Source: Macrococcoides caseolyticum (GTDB lineage Bacteria > Bacillota > Bacilli > Staphylococcales > Staphylococcaceae). From it: a stretch of DNA of 41,561 bases. The stretch's first letter is position 1. The number at the start of each line of letters is the position of its first letter. The notes under the pieces are model-generated. The model saw only the letters and a list, made by a program, of their open reading frames with translations, was not told the origin of the DNA and searched no databases. The DNA lies in assembly GCF_002902665.1 (NCBI RefSeq), contig NZ_PPRM01000050.1, positions 1-41,561 of the forward strand. The letters are read 5' to 3'. The translations under genes were made by a program, and so were the position numbers. Positions 7,274 to 16,768 of this stretch are shown here, in pieces.

Positions 7274-10018
7274 CTAATATTCTTCTTGTTTTTCGGTTAT
7301 CAGTACATCTCTTGGTTTAGAGCCATTCTGACCACTGACATAACCCATTTCTTCCAGCTGATCGATAATTCGTGCTGCTCTATTATAGCCTATCTGAAAG
7401 CGTCTTTGTATTTGAGAAGTCGAAATATGCCCTTCTTCGACCATAAAGTTGCAAATCTCATTGAACAATTCATCTTTCGGCTGTTCTGATAACTTCTTCA
7501 GTAAAGACTTCTCATGGAAGAGATAGTTCGGCTTCCCTTGAGACTTAATATAGCCCACCACTTCATCAATCTCACTATCGGAAATATAGCTTCCCTGTAT
7601 TCGAATCGGCTTATTCATTCCATTTCCAAGATAGAGCATATCGCCGTTTCCTAACAGTTTCTCAGCGCCACCAGAATCAAGTATTGTTCTGGAATCAACA
7701 GAAGAAGATACCATAAATGCGATGCGTGTCGGCACATTCGCTTTGATTAATCCTGTGATTACGTTGACTGAAGGACGTTGAGTAGCAAGAATCAGATGAA
7801 TTCCTGCAGCACGTGCTTTTTGAGCGATTCGCGCAATGGAATGCTCTACATCTTGTGGTGCCATCATCATTAAGTCTGCTAATTCATCAATCACGACAAC
7901 GATCTTAGGAATTCTTTCCTGATAGACTACTTTCTGATTATAAGCAGTGATATTACGTACATGGACATCTGCAAACATTTGATATCTGCGCTCCATCTCA
8001 CCGACAACCCATTTCAAACTCTCTGTAGCTGCTTTAACATCAGTAATAACAGGTGCAATTAAGTGTGGCAAATCATTATATGGCGCAAGTTCTACCATTT
8101 TAGGGTCAATCAATAATAATTTCAATTCGTTAGGATTATTACGATATAGCAGTGAAATAAGAATTGAGTTGATACACACAGATTTACCAGATCCTGTAGC
8201 ACCCGCAATTAAACCATGCGGCATCTTCGCAAGATCCATAATCATTGGTTCATTATTTATTCTAGCTCCAAGCGCAACTGAGAGATTACTATCAGAGAAT
8301 TTCATCTTCTTACTGAAGACAATTTCACTTAAGTTGACGCTACGCGTTTCAATATTAGGTACTTCCACACCGACAAGCGAAGTGCCAGGAATCGGTGCTT
8401 CTATTCGGATATCTTTAGCTGCTAACGCCATTTTAATATCGTCCTGAAGATTCGTGATGCGTGAAACCTTTACACCTTTCTCTACTGAAAGTTCAAAGCG
8501 TGTAACCGAAGGACCGACGATGACATTCTCTACTTTTGCCGGCACATTAAAATGATAGAACGCATCATCAAGCTGCGCTTTATGTTCTTCAACCCACGAT
8601 TCATCTCGTTCCATATTATCTGCAGGCTTCAGTAGACTGACAGGTGGAAGAAGATACTTTGGTCCTTTGCGCTTGGACTGTCTTAGCTTCGCTTCACCGT
8701 CCGCTTCCTGTAGCTCAGCAGGTGCATCAGGCTGCTCCTCTCGTATGACTTCTAAAGTTTCATTGCTTTTGATCTGTACTTCTGGTGGCGATGATTTCGC
8801 TTGTTCTCGTTGCTGCATTAAACGCTTCTTATCACTTGGTGTCATGACTACATTAAATGGAGTGACTTTCTCTTTCTTGGTATCAGGTAATAGCACAGGT
8901 TCTAACGAAACAGGTCCTTCATCCTTCTCCGGTGTTTCAACAGTTGCATCTGTTTCGCTACCGGTTTCACCTTCAATTTCAATCGTTTCAGTCCTCTCAT
9001 CTTCCGTATCAAAAGATACATCGTCAAACGCTTCCTCATCTAACTGTACAGGCTCTACTGCTTCTTCAGCACTTTCAAAAGTAATATTTTCTTCCATGAA
9101 AGTCTCATGTTCACGTGAGCTGAAAGTATAAGATTCACCGGAATTTAGTTTAACCTCTGTGTCCTCATCGCTGATATTCACTTTAATCGGTGTCTCCGCT
9201 TGAACCTCAACATCAGTAACTAATGCTTCTTCAGATAACGTGATAACATCATCTGATAATTGCACGACATCATCAACTGCAAGTACATTGTCCTCTGAAA
9301 GAATTTTCTCTTCCGCTTCTTGTTCAATCGCCTCGTGGTTGATCATAGATTTAACTGCTTCCTGCTGGTCAGCAAGTTTTCTACGCTCTTCCTGAAATTC
9401 TTTCTGACGCTGAATTTTCTTGTCACGTTCTTTTCTGATTTCAGCAACTATTTGAGAGGCATATACATTCTCGATATTGACCGTATTATCCTCTTTTCGA
9501 TGCGTCGGTGTCGCAGGACGCGTGGCTGTACCTTTCTTAGGAACAATAGGCGCACGTCCCTTTAACATCGAAGGATCTTTACGACTCTTTGTTCCATATA
9601 TTGCTGAAGGTACTTCTGAAGCTTTAAACTTAGGCTGGTGCATACGAGATGCTTTCTCTATTTGAGCATCACTTCTTTGTTTCTTTCCTAATGGTGAGGT
9701 TTCAACCTTATAGCCGGGATGTTGGTTACGCGCAGCTCTTCTCTGTCGTCTCGAAGCATATGTTTCATCAAACGAAGCCTTTTGATGTTTATACTGTGCT
9801 TGTACAGGGATAAAGGGGTCATCATTTTTTTCCATCTTTGTGTTGCTTGTCTTATGATGATTACTGTCTTTTGTCTTAACAGTGTCCACATCAACCGGAA
9901 AACGAAACTTGCCACGAGGGCGCCTATATACGTCATTTTCCGAGGTATCCAGTCTTTCTGTTCTGATATCTTCAGTATTCTCTTTTGATTCTCCGAATAA
10001 TTTATCAAACCAGCTCAT
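7274..10018 (-). CDS. sftA: FtsK/SpoIIIE-family DNA translocase, SftA-like
   Basis: A 914-aa DNA-pumping ATPase that helps clear chromosome from the division site. No membrane helices are visible at the N-terminus, which instead is basic then strongly acidic and disordered (residues 1 to about 430, rich in Glu, Asp and Thr). That matches the soluble SftA type rather than membrane-anchored SpoIIIE. The FtsK alpha-beta motor shows Walker A GATGSGKS (about residue 606) and Walker [14 protein letters not shown] (about 712), then [24 protein letters not shown] gamma winged-helix domain ends the protein ([21 protein letters not shown]). The start is ATG at 10018 with a weak AGGGTGAT ribosome site. 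It lies between ytpR and murC. S. aureus literature calls the orthologue FtsK. Confidence 0.9.
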   Translation of the reverse strand: MSWFDKLFGESKENTEDIRTERLDTSENDVYRRPRGKFRFPVDVDTVKTKDSNHHKTSNTKMEKNDDPFIPVQAQYKHQKASFDETYASRRQRRAARNQHPGYKVETSPLGKKQRSDAQIEKASRMHQPKFKASEVPSAIYGTKSRKDPSMLKGRAPIVPKKGTATRPATPTHRKEDNTVNIENVYASQIVAEIRKERDKKIQRQKEFQEERRKLADQQEAVKSMINHEAIEQEAEEKILSEDNVLAVDDVVQLSDDVITLSEEALVTDVEVQAETPIKVNISDEDTEVKLNSGESYTFSSREHETFMEENITFESAEEAVEPVQLDEEAFDDVSFDTEDERTETIEIEGETGSETDATVETPEKDEGPVSLEPVLLPDTKKEKVTPFNVVMTPSDKKRLMQQREQAKSSPPEVQIKSNETLEVIREEQPDAPAELQEADGEAKLRQSKRKGPKYLLPPVSLLKPADNMERDESWVEEHKAQLDDAFYHFNVPAKVENVIVGPSVTRFELSVEKGVKVSRITNLQDDIKMALAAKDIRIEAPIPGTSLVGVEVPNIETRSVNLSEIVFSKKMKFSDSNLSVALGARINNEPMIMDLAKMPHGLIAGATGSGKSVCINSILISLLYRNNPNELKLLLIDPKMVELAPYNDLPHLIAPVITDVKAATESLKWVVGEMERRYQMFADVHVRNITAYNQKVVYQERIPKIVVVIDELADLMMMAPQDVEHSIARIAQKARAAGIHLILATQRPSVNVITGLIKANVPTRIAFMVSSSVDSRTILDSGGAEKLLGNGDMLYLGNGMNKPIRIQGSYISDSEIDEVVGYIKSQGKPNYLFHEKSLLKKLSEQPKDELFNEICNFMVEEGHISTSQIQRRFQIGYNRAARIIDQLEEMGYVSGQNGSKPRDVLITEKQEEY

Positions 10019-10027
10019 CGTATCACC

Positions 10028-10624
10028 CTACTTCTCTTTGAAGAAATCTTCGCCGATTGTATAGTGATCATCTAACACTAGAATACCTTTTTTCTCTTCA
10101 GAATCAGTCAGACCAAGTTCACGTTCAGAACATATCATTCCTTTTGACGGCACGCCGCGTAATTCTGCATCTTTAATCATCATTCCGCTAGGCATGACTG
10201 CACCTACTTTGGCTACTACTACCTTTTGCCCTTGTGCTATATTTTTTGCACCACAAACAATCTGTAATTTTTCTGTTCCAACATCCACTGTTGTTACATT
10301 TAATTTATCTGCATCCGGATGCTTCTCACATGTTTCTACATACCCAACAACAAACTTTGGTGATAAATCAACTTCGAGCGGTGTTTCAAGCCCCTTTTCT
10401 CTAAGTAATGCATTGATATCATCTACAAGACTTTCTGTTAATTTAACCTCACCTTGAGATTTAAGGTTTAATGACTGTACACCTTTAACATTATATCCAA
10501 CGACACGGTCATCTTTTTTAATCGTGATAATATCCCCATTTGTTTCATATGTAAACGGACCATCGACTGGTTCCAATGTAATAAATAAATAGTCTCCAAC
10601 AATTTCGTTATAAAATAAATTCAT
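10028..10624 (-). CDS. ytpR: YtpR family tRNA-binding-domain protein
   Basis: A 198-aa protein with a C-terminal EMAP/tRNA-binding OB-fold like that in PheT and MetG. Visible pieces are VGYVETCEKHPDADKLNVT, QIVCGAKNIAQGQKVVVAK and SKGMICSERELGL. The N-terminal 90 residues are a separate DUF4479-like domain. The start is taken at 10624 (MNLFYNE), where AAGGAG lies 6 nt upstream; 29 residues of open frame before this overlap the end of ytpQ and lack a ribosome site. The precise substrate is unknown. It is 9 nt upstream of sftA in the same operon. Confidence 0.9.
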   Translation of the reverse strand: MNLFYNEIVGDYLFITLEPVDGPFTYETNGDIITIKKDDRVVGYNVKGVQSLNLKSQGEVKLTESLVDDINALLREKGLETPLEVDLSPKFVVGYVETCEKHPDADKLNVTTVDVGTEKLQIVCGAKNIAQGQKVVVAKVGAVMPSGMMIKDAELRGVPSKGMICSERELGLTDSEEKKGILVLDDHYTIGEDFFKEK

Positions 10625-10628
10625 ATGA

Positions 10629-11489
10629 TTACTCCTTATTATTTTTTTCTTGTTCAAATTTTTTGCGGTTTGCTTCAATACGCTGAATTGCTTCTTGATT
10701 ACGCTTTGCATTATTCTTACCTAATATAAATACAGGTGTTAAGCTATCTTCTTCATATTGGAACGACAAAGAAGTAATCGGTACAAGACCATTAGCGAAA
10801 AACTGCATCGTCAGCTGAGCGAGCACATCATACCCTGTCTCATTCTGAATATCAGCAATAATCAAAACATCTCCATGTGGTACAGCGACAAGCATCTCCC
10901 CTGTAATCTTCTCACGGAACGACTTCAACAGTTGCTTATTTAATAGGCGACTTGCATCATACCCGTCATTCGAGTTAAAGAAATAATAGGTATTGTCATT
11001 CACTACATCAGTTTTATAAGGATTATTCAGACCATTTAAATTAAATAAAGCCTGCTCCTTAATATGCGCTTCAGATAAATTCAATGCTTCCTGTACTTCA
11101 GTATCAATTAGACGATAAGTATTGCCAAGATCCACTGCGTAATAAATATTCGTCTCAGCAGTATGTTCTGTAATTAAAAAAGGAACTCCATTTTGTTCTT
11201 TCTGGAAACTTGTCGCACGTACAACAGGCATTATTATCGGTTGGCCATCAAAAGATTGTGCATCTCCAAATGCTTGAATCGTCTCTTTGATATAATATAG
11301 TACTTCGTCAAGAATTTTTTCTTTCTTCTCTTTATATTTTGCTGCAACGGGTGCTAGCTTTATCGTTAACCCTTTATGATTATCATTTCGCTCAATCCTT
11401 AAAGTCTCTTCTTTACGATTGAAATGAAAGGTTACTGCTTCCTCTTTCATTGCATCTTTTAAGTAATCTCTAATTTCAAAAACATTCAC
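10629..11489 (-). CDS. ytpQ: YtpQ-like DUF1444 protein
   Basis: A 286-aa cytosolic protein of the DUF1444 family (YtpQ of B. subtilis, about 270 aa). Family hallmarks seen here are the paired 'P-V-V/I' and 'A-V-D-L-G-N-T-Y-R' strands and the conserved YYFFNSNDGYDASRLL stretch. No enzyme motif is recognised and the function is unknown. The start chosen is GTG at 11489 (MNVFEIRDYL), since the Shine-Dalgarno GAGGAG lies 8 nt before it. A GTG three codons earlier (11498) overlaps that ribosome site. The stop is 4 nt from the ytpR start, so the genes are probably coupled. A terminator of the upstream thioredoxin gene lies at 11527-11552. Confidence 0.85.
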   Translation of the reverse strand: MNVFEIRDYLKDAMKEEAVTFHFNRKEETLRIERNDNHKGLTIKLAPVAAKYKEKKEKILDEVLYYIKETIQAFGDAQSFDGQPIIMPVVRATSFQKEQNGVPFLITEHTAETNIYYAVDLGNTYRLIDTEVQEALNLSEAHIKEQALFNLNGLNNPYKTDVVNDNTYYFFNSNDGYDASRLLNKQLLKSFREKITGEMLVAVPHGDVLIIADIQNETGYDVLAQLTMQFFANGLVPITSLSFQYEEDSLTPVFILGKNNAKRNQEAIQRIEANRKKFEQEKNNKE

Positions 11490-11526
11490 TTGTAACACTC
11501 CTCACATAACTTTCATTGTACAATAA

Positions 11527-11552
11527 AACCACCGCATATAAAAGCAGTGGTT
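11527..11552 (-). terminator. Terminator after the thioredoxin-like gene
   Basis: Minus-strand stem AACCACTGC / GCGGTGGTT (one mismatch) with an 8-nt loop, then TTATT. It lies between the ytpP-like stop (11609) and the ytpQ start. Confidence 0.65.
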
Positions 11553-11608
11553 ACTAAGGTTATATTAAAAAGCCATCAGTTTAAAGCTACGGAGTAATAG
11601 TTATTGAA

Positions 11609-11917
11609 CTACAATCCTTTTATAAATGCATTGACCTCATCTTTTGTCTTTCTGTCTTTTGATACGAATCTTCCAATTTCAGTACCTTTATCAAATGCGA
11701 TAAAGCTTGGTATTCCCATCACATCATATTCTACAGCAAGGTCAATAAATGCATCTCTGTCGATGGAAACAAAATGATATGCTTTATTTTCACTTTCTAT
11801 TTCTGGCAGTAATGGTGCAATAAAATGACAGTCTGGGCACCATCCAGCAGTAAACATCGCTATTGTCGGCTGTTCTATACTTTCTCTAAACATTTCTACT
11901 GATGTAATTTCCTTCAT
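11609..11917 (-). CDS. ytpP: Thioredoxin-family protein (YtpP-like)
   Basis: A 102-aa single thioredoxin fold with active site WCPDC (residues 27-31, AGWCPDCHF), replacing the WCGPC of general thioredoxin, and the cis-proline region MGIPSFIAF. Redox function on cytosolic thiols is expected from the family; the specific partner is unknown. Its ATG overlaps the stop of the upstream membrane protein gene by 4 nt (ATGA at 11914-11917), so translation is coupled. The same gene lies beside ytpQ/ytpR in B. subtilis, which supports the YtpP label. Confidence 0.88.
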   Translation of the reverse strand: MKEITSVEMFRESIEQPTIAMFTAGWCPDCHFIAPLLPEIESENKAYHFVSIDRDAFIDLAVEYDVMGIPSFIAFDKGTEIGRFVSKDRKTKDEVNAFIKGL

Positions 11918-12918
11918 CGTTCTCCTCCTGTCGAGATCTTCTGATCTCCTGGTTTAATGATATTCGCCCGTAACAACATCACATATATAATATAACTGAT
12001 AACACCTGGTAATATGAAATGAAACACACCAATTTGCAGCCATGTTTCAAGCGAGGAACCCATTGTCTTAATTGTCATTATCTGCCCGACAAATCCACTC
12101 GTCCCCATACCTGCACCTGCTGCTACATTTTGCATCGGCCATAGTGTGGTCATTATCGGTGCGATAATGATACTCGCAATCACAGGCGGAATTAATATCA
12201 TCGGTCTTAACATATAGTTAGGAATCTGTATTTTACTAGTTCCAATACCATGTGCTACGAGACTTTGAATCCCATTATCACGGTAAGCAGTGACAGCAAA
12301 TCCAATCATATGACAGCAACAACCAATTGTTGCTGCCGCTGCCGCTGTACCATTGATATTAAGCATTAACGCGAGCGCAGCACTAGAAACAGGGCTAGAA
12401 AGCGTCAAACCGAAGACAAGTGACACAAGAATGCCCATCAATAACGGTTGCTGCCCTGTCGCAAATGAAATGAATTCTCCAAGTGATAACATCAGTTGCT
12501 GAATTAATGGTCCTATAAGCTTTGCAACACTACCACCGATAAGCAGCGTTAGAAGTGGCGTCAGAATGATATCAATCTTTGTCTTTCCACTATAGAAACG
12601 TCCAGCCTCACTTGTCACAAGACTGACGATATATGTTCCTGCCGCTCCTCCTAATTCATACCCATACATCCCAGTAACTGCACTAGAAAAGATGACTATC
12701 GGCTTGGCTCCAAGTCCATACGTAACAGCAACACCTACTGCTGCACCTGTACAACTCTTTGCAAGCTTGCCGATTTCAATGAGTAATGATGTATCGAAGA
12801 ACGGTTTCAATTCTGTCCCCAGTGTTTCTAATATCAATCCGATAATCAATGAGCAAAATAGTCCAAGTGCCATGTAACTCATGCCATCTATGAACCATCT
12901 CTTAAGTAGATTCTTCAA
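11914..12918 (-). CDS. PTS_EIIC_2-type membrane protein
   Basis: A 334-aa polytopic membrane protein with about 8-9 hydrophobic segments, rich in Gly/Ala helices (ISFATGQQPLLMGILVSLVFG, then an alanine-rich stretch near residue 190 with GCCCHMIGFAV). It resembles the PTS_EIIC_2 family (IIC-like proteins without linked IIA or IIB domains), found at this place in staphylococci. No IIA/IIB genes are nearby, so sugar phosphorylation is doubtful and the substrate is unknown. The start is TTG at 12918 (Shine-Dalgarno AAGGGG 6 nt upstream). It forms a two-gene unit with the thioredoxin-like gene. Confidence 0.75.
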   Translation of the reverse strand: MKNLLKRWFIDGMSYMALGLFCSLIIGLILETLGTELKPFFDTSLLIEIGKLAKSCTGAAVGVAVTYGLGAKPIVIFSSAVTGMYGYELGGAAGTYIVSLVTSEAGRFYSGKTKIDIILTPLLTLLIGGSVAKLIGPLIQQLMLSLGEFISFATGQQPLLMGILVSLVFGLTLSSPVSSAALALMLNINGTAAAAATIGCCCHMIGFAVTAYRDNGIQSLVAHGIGTSKIQIPNYMLRPMILIPPVIASIIIAPIMTTLWPMQNVAAGAGMGTSGFVGQIMTIKTMGSSLETWLQIGVFHFILPGVISYIIYVMLLRANIIKPGDQKISTGGER

Positions 12919-13009
12919 TATACTATCCCCTTGTCCTCTATTTATAATCCTACATATTACAATTATAATAGCATATTACTTATCACATAGACGTATTTTC
13001 ATATAAAAA

Positions 13010-13035
13010 ATTTCCGGATATATCTATCCGGAAAT
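13010..13035 (-). terminator. Terminator of tcyABC
   Basis: Minus-strand stem ATTTCCGGATA paired with TATCCGGAAAT, 4-nt loop, followed by a T-run (TTTTTTA). It sits 44 bp after the tcyC stop and ends the cystine transporter operon. Confidence 0.85.
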
Positions 13036-13078
13036 GTTATTCGCTATTTATACTATCGAATGGTCTGCTGCTTATAAT

Positions 13079-13807
13079 TTATTCTGCAATTACATTCAAA
13101 AAGCGTCTTAAATGTTCTGACTGCGGTGTATTGAACAGCTGCTCCGGCGTTCCGATTTCCTCGATACGTCCATCATGAACAAAAGCAACTTTATCTGCAA
13201 CATTGCGCGCAAAGCTCATCTCATGTGTCACGATAACCATCGTCATGCCTTCATCACGCAGATCTTTAATAACACTTAGCACATCTTGGACAAGTTCAGG
13301 GTCAAGCGCAGATGTTGGTTCATCAAAGAGCATCACCTTTGGATTCATTGCAAGCGCACGTGCGATACCGACACGTTGCTGCTGTCCACCACTTAAGGAT
13401 ATCGGATACTGATCCTTCACATGCGTTAAATCTACTTTTTCAAGCAGGTTCAATGCAATTTCTCGCGCTTCTATCTGTTTCATCTTCTTAACTTGTACGA
13501 GACCTTCCATCACGTTTTCAAGTGCGGTCATATGCGGGAACAACTGGAAGTTCTGGAACACCATTCCTGACTTTTTACGCACTTCAATCTGTGATTTGCG
13601 GTTGTTACTATCATAGGTTAGACCATCTACTGTTACTGTACCTGAGGTTGGCAGTTCCAGTGCATTCATCATGCGTAGCAGCGTCGTCTTACCTGAACCG
13701 CTTCGACCAATCAGAACGACTACTTCACCATCCTGCACCTCTAGATCTACATCTTTCAGTACTGTCTTATCGCCAAACTTCTTTACGACATTCTTCACTG
13801 AGATCAT
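13079..13807 (-). CDS. tcyC: Cystine ABC transporter, ATP-binding protein
   Basis: A 242-aa ATPase of the polar amino acid (PAAT) ABC family. It has Walker A GRSGSGKTTLL (residues 33-43), Q-loop FQNFQLFPHMT, signature LSGGQQQRVGIARAL, Walker B VMLFDEPTSALD and switch His in VIVTHEM. It energises the TcyB permease from the cytoplasmic face. The start overlaps the tcyB stop by 4 nt (ATGA). Cystine as substrate rests on similarity of the binding protein to TcyA; the ATPase alone could not separate cystine from glutamine or arginine systems. Confidence 0.88.
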   Translation of the reverse strand: MISVKNVVKKFGDKTVLKDVDLEVQDGEVVVLIGRSGSGKTTLLRMMNALELPTSGTVTVDGLTYDSNNRKSQIEVRKKSGMVFQNFQLFPHMTALENVMEGLVQVKKMKQIEAREIALNLLEKVDLTHVKDQYPISLSGGQQQRVGIARALAMNPKVMLFDEPTSALDPELVQDVLSVIKDLRDEGMTMVIVTHEMSFARNVADKVAFVHDGRIEEIGTPEQLFNTPQSEHLRRFLNVIAE

Positions 13808-14523
13808 CGCTGATACTTCCTTTCTATACGAGACTCATACTGCCCTTGTACAACAGAAATAATGAAACATACAACCCAGTACATTAAGCCGACAAGCACG
13901 TATATCGAAAGGAACTCGTATGTTGTCGCAGCAACTTCCTGTGCTTTACGAAACATCTCTGCGACAAGGATAAAGCCTAGCAGCGATGTATCTTTAATCA
14001 GACTTAAAAATGTATTACCAAGTGCAGGAATAGATACACGTATCGCCTGCGGTAAAACGATGCGTTTCATCGTCATCCATTCACTCATACCGATAGAATA
14101 TGCTGCTTCTTTCTGACCATCTGGAATCGATAGAATACCACCTCGAATAATTTCAGAGGCATAAGCTCCAACATTTAAACTGAGTCCAATTATCGCAGCA
14201 ACAACAGGGGCAATATTCAGCTTAATATCAGGATTTCCCGTAATAAGCCTTCCAACTTCTGGAATACCATAGAAGATAATAAATAATTGTACAAGCATCG
14301 GTGTACCACGAATAATCGAGACATAGATTCTGGCAATGCTTCGCGCGAACTTGTTACGTGACACACGCATCAGTGCAGTGATAATCGCTATGATCAGCCC
14401 GATAATAAACGTCGCAATAGTAATAGGGATTGAATATTTAATCAATCCCCATAACATCGGTTCAAAAGCTTGCTTCGCTGCATCTAATGCGTGGAGCTGT
14501 TCTTCATTAAGCTTGAGAAACAT
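13804..14523 (-). CDS. tcyB: Cystine ABC transporter, permease
   Basis: A 239-aa inner-membrane permease of the HisMQ/PAAT type with five hydrophobic segments. The EAA loop is visible as EAAYSIGMSEWMTMKRIVLPQAIR (shown for its E-A-A, G and P positions near residues 140-160). The preferred start is ATG at 14523 (MFLKLNEEQ), 17 nt inside the end of tcyA; a TTG nine bases earlier is possible. Neither has a strong Shine-Dalgarno, so expression probably depends on coupling to tcyA translation. Middle gene of tcyABC. Confidence 0.88.
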   Translation of the reverse strand: MFLKLNEEQLHALDAAKQAFEPMLWGLIKYSIPITIATFIIGLIIAIITALMRVSRNKFARSIARIYVSIIRGTPMLVQLFIIFYGIPEVGRLITGNPDIKLNIAPVVAAIIGLSLNVGAYASEIIRGGILSIPDGQKEAAYSIGMSEWMTMKRIVLPQAIRVSIPALGNTFLSLIKDTSLLGFILVAEMFRKAQEVAATTYEFLSIYVLVGLMYWVVCFIISVVQGQYESRIERKYQR

Positions 14524-15274
14524 CTTCGCCAAACCATTTCTTGCTTATTTTTGTTAATGTACCATCTTTATGCAATTCATCTAATGCTTTATTAACATCT
14601 TCGATTACTTTCTTATCTGTCTTCTTAGTGAATACAAATCCTGACTGACTCTTCTCAGCATCACCGGTAATCAGCTTGATATCAGCTGCTTTCTTTTGTT
14701 TCTGATAATCAAGGACAGATAATTTATCATTGAAAGTACCTTCTACACGATTTGATAATACCATTTCTATCGCCTGGTTAAATCCTTCTACCGAAGTAAT
14801 TTCAGCGCCTTTATCTTTCGCCAGCTTACCGTAGTTTGAAGTCAATGTCTGAGCAAGCTTCTTGCCTTTAACGTCATCAAATGACTGGATTGAATCGTTA
14901 TTTTTACGAACAACTAATACACCCTCAGAATACGTATATGGTTTAGAGAAGTTGTATTTATCTTTACGTTCTTCATTGATTCCCACTTGGTTTGCTACCG
15001 TATCAAAACGTCCTGAATTTAATCCTGAGAACATTGAATCCCACTGTGTTTCAACGAACTTAACTTTATAACCCGCTTTTTTTGCTACTGCTTCAGTAAC
15101 TTCTACATCATATCCTGTTAACTTTCCATCTTTATCATGGAATGTAAATGGTGCATATGTTCCTTCAGTACCAACTGTCAGTGTCTTGCTATCTTTCTTT
15201 GTATCCTCTTCATTGTTGCCACATGCGGCAAGCACAAATAATAATGCCGTCAATACTGCAAATAATTTTTTCAT
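14507..15274 (-). CDS. tcyA: Cystine-binding lipoprotein
   Basis: A 255-aa extracellular solute-binding protein. A lipoprotein signal peptide ends in the lipobox LAAC with Cys at residue 18, so it should be lipid-anchored outside the membrane. The SBP_bac_3 fold shows YAPFTFHDKDGKLTGYDVEV (residues 40-60) and the ligand-site stretch SGRFDTVANQV, both typical of cystine binders (TcyA/FliY type) in staphylococci. Start ATG at 15274 with AGGAGAA upstream. First gene of the operon; in S. aureus and B. subtilis such systems are repressed by CymR, though I could not identify a certain CymR box here. Confidence 0.88.
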   Translation of the reverse strand: MKKLFAVLTALLFVLAACGNNEEDTKKDSKTLTVGTEGTYAPFTFHDKDGKLTGYDVEVTEAVAKKAGYKVKFVETQWDSMFSGLNSGRFDTVANQVGINEERKDKYNFSKPYTYSEGVLVVRKNNDSIQSFDDVKGKKLAQTLTSNYGKLAKDKGAEITSVEGFNQAIEMVLSNRVEGTFNDKLSVLDYQKQKKAADIKLITGDAEKSQSGFVFTKKTDKKVIEDVNKALDELHKDGTLTKISKKWFGEDVSQA

Positions 15275-15369
15275 TTCCCATTCTCCTATTCATATCAATT
15301 TACTCAGAATAGGTCTTATTTTATACCATTTAAGATTTAAGTCAATAAAAAGATACTGGATAACTCGGA

Positions 15370-16437
15370 CTAATTCTGTTTTAAATGATCGATCGTTTTA
15401 TCATCAAGTCTATCCAGTAATGCAAGCACACCTTCACGTGCTGCTTCATAATCACGGATATCAAATATCGTATGATTAGAATGAATATAACGCGCAGGAA
15501 CTCCCACTACCGCTGTCGGTACACCTTCATTTGAAATATGAATCTGACCACCATCTGTTCCGCCTGGAGACTGATAATATTGGTAATTGATATTATTCGC
15601 TTCATATGTTTCCTGCATCAGTGTTTTGAACGATGGCTTTAATATCATTGTGCGATCGATAATTCTCAGTAATGTGCCTCCTCCAAGTCGTCCATTATCG
15701 CTGCTACTTCCCATCATATCATTTGCTGGAGAACAATCTACCACAAGTGCAACGTCCGGCTGAATCATATTTGCAGCAGGCCCTGCACCACGTAATCCCA
15801 CTTCTTCCTGTACATTCGCTCCGATATATAGATCAAAAGGAAGCGCGATATCCTTCAGTCTTTCCATCACGTCTATAATTATGGTACATCCATAACGATT
15901 ATCCCACGCTTTACATAAGAAGCGATTATCAGTTAACTGCTTAAATTCAACTTCAGGTACGATCGTATCTCCCAGCGCTATCCCCATTGCATTGACCATC
16001 TCTCTATCCTCGGCACCAATATCCAGCATCATATCTGAAATTTGTGGTGTCCCTTCATTTCCTGTTCTGAAATGTTTCGGCAGGCTTCCAATGATTCCAG
16101 TATATTCTTTCCCGTCTCGAGTTAACACTTTCATGCGCTGTGCCTGCAGTACATCTTCTGGCCAGCCGCCAAGCGATGTGAACTTAAGCATGCCATTATC
16201 GGTAATATGTGTCACCATAAATCCAACTTCATCCATATGTGCAGCAATCATTACTTTCTTAGCATCTGGATTTGTGCTCTTCTTTAAGAAATACACACCA
16301 CCGAGCCCATCTTCCAATACTTCATCTGCATATGCTGTCAGTCTTTCCTTTAAATAATCACGCACTTTATATTCATGTCCGGGTGCTCCGTGTAATTCTG
16401 TTAATGTTTTAATCGTTTCTAATATCTTTGTCATCAT
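15370..16437 (-). CDS. ytoP: M42-family aminopeptidase (YtoP-like)
   Basis: A 355-aa metallopeptidase of the M42 glutamyl/deblocking aminopeptidase family, normally a dodecameric cytosolic enzyme trimming peptides. Two-metal centre motifs are seen: AAHMDEVGFM (metal His-Asp, residues 67-76), CKAWDNRYGC (bridging Asp), EEVGLRGAG (catalytic Glu pair) and VDCSPAND. The double ATG gives starts at 16437 and 16434; AAGGAG is 4 nt from the first and 7 nt from the second, so 16434 may be used. It is divergent from ytzB with a 43-bp gap, as in B. subtilis. Confidence 0.92.
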   Translation of the reverse strand: MMTKILETIKTLTELHGAPGHEYKVRDYLKERLTAYADEVLEDGLGGVYFLKKSTNPDAKKVMIAAHMDEVGFMVTHITDNGMLKFTSLGGWPEDVLQAQRMKVLTRDGKEYTGIIGSLPKHFRTGNEGTPQISDMMLDIGAEDREMVNAMGIALGDTIVPEVEFKQLTDNRFLCKAWDNRYGCTIIIDVMERLKDIALPFDLYIGANVQEEVGLRGAGPAANMIQPDVALVVDCSPANDMMGSSSDNGRLGGGTLLRIIDRTMILKPSFKTLMQETYEANNINYQYYQSPGGTDGGQIHISNEGVPTAVVGVPARYIHSNHTIFDIRDYEAAREGVLALLDRLDDKTIDHLKQN

Positions 16438-16480
16438 TGTTCTCCTTTATGTTAAAATATTTTATAAATGGAGGGATATT

Positions 16481-16768
16481 ATGAAAAAACGTTATCTGCT
16501 TATCATTCCTGTAACCATCACTTTACTTTATATGTCGAAAGATCGTATGGCCATGAAGCATCCTAAAAAGGTACTCGACCAAACAAAGCATGCGTATAAG
16601 GATGTAACAGGTTCCGCAATCAACTATACCCCTGAAAAGATTCATAAGTTTGGATCTATCACACACGTCTATCGCGGGATGATCAATACGAAGACCACGA
16701 CTTATGAATTTATTGCTGATTGTTATAGTGGTGAACTCATAGATGTGTTTGAAATTCAGTCGCTTTAA
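16481..16768 (+). CDS. ytzB: YtzB-like PepSY-type small protein
   Basis: A 95-aa protein with an N-terminal hydrophobic segment (KRYLLIIPVTITLLYMS) acting as signal or anchor, and a PepSY-like fold after it (HVYRGMINTKTTTYEFIADCYSGELID, residues 62-88, without further motifs). PepSY domains are thought to modulate peptidases; adjacency to the M42 peptidase is conserved in Bacillus but a functional link is not shown. Shine-Dalgarno TGGAGG is 7 nt upstream. Its stop codon overlaps the convergent patB stop by 4 nt. Confidence 0.8.
   Translation: MKKRYLLIIPVTITLLYMSKDRMAMKHPKKVLDQTKHAYKDVTGSAINYTPEKIHKFGSITHVYRGMINTKTTTYEFIADCYSGELIDVFEIQSL

Noticed and set aside
8667-9131. 154-aa serine-rich ORF on the + strand
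   Set aside because: It is the antisense of the acidic disordered linker of sftA (Glu/Asp codons read as Ser); no ribosome site or family.
9688-10008. 106-aa minus-strand ORF
   Set aside because: It is a shifted frame inside the N-terminal part of sftA; the sftA frame continues through it with sensible composition.
13522-13887. 121-aa + strand ORF across tcyB/tcyC
   Set aside because: Low-complexity shadow of the ABC ATPase; no ribosome site; both minus-strand genes are intact.
15275-15360. CymR box or S-box upstream of tcyA
   Set aside because: A TTGACT and TATAAA are present, but spacing is 14 bp, and only half of a remembered CymR consensus fits; too weak to list.
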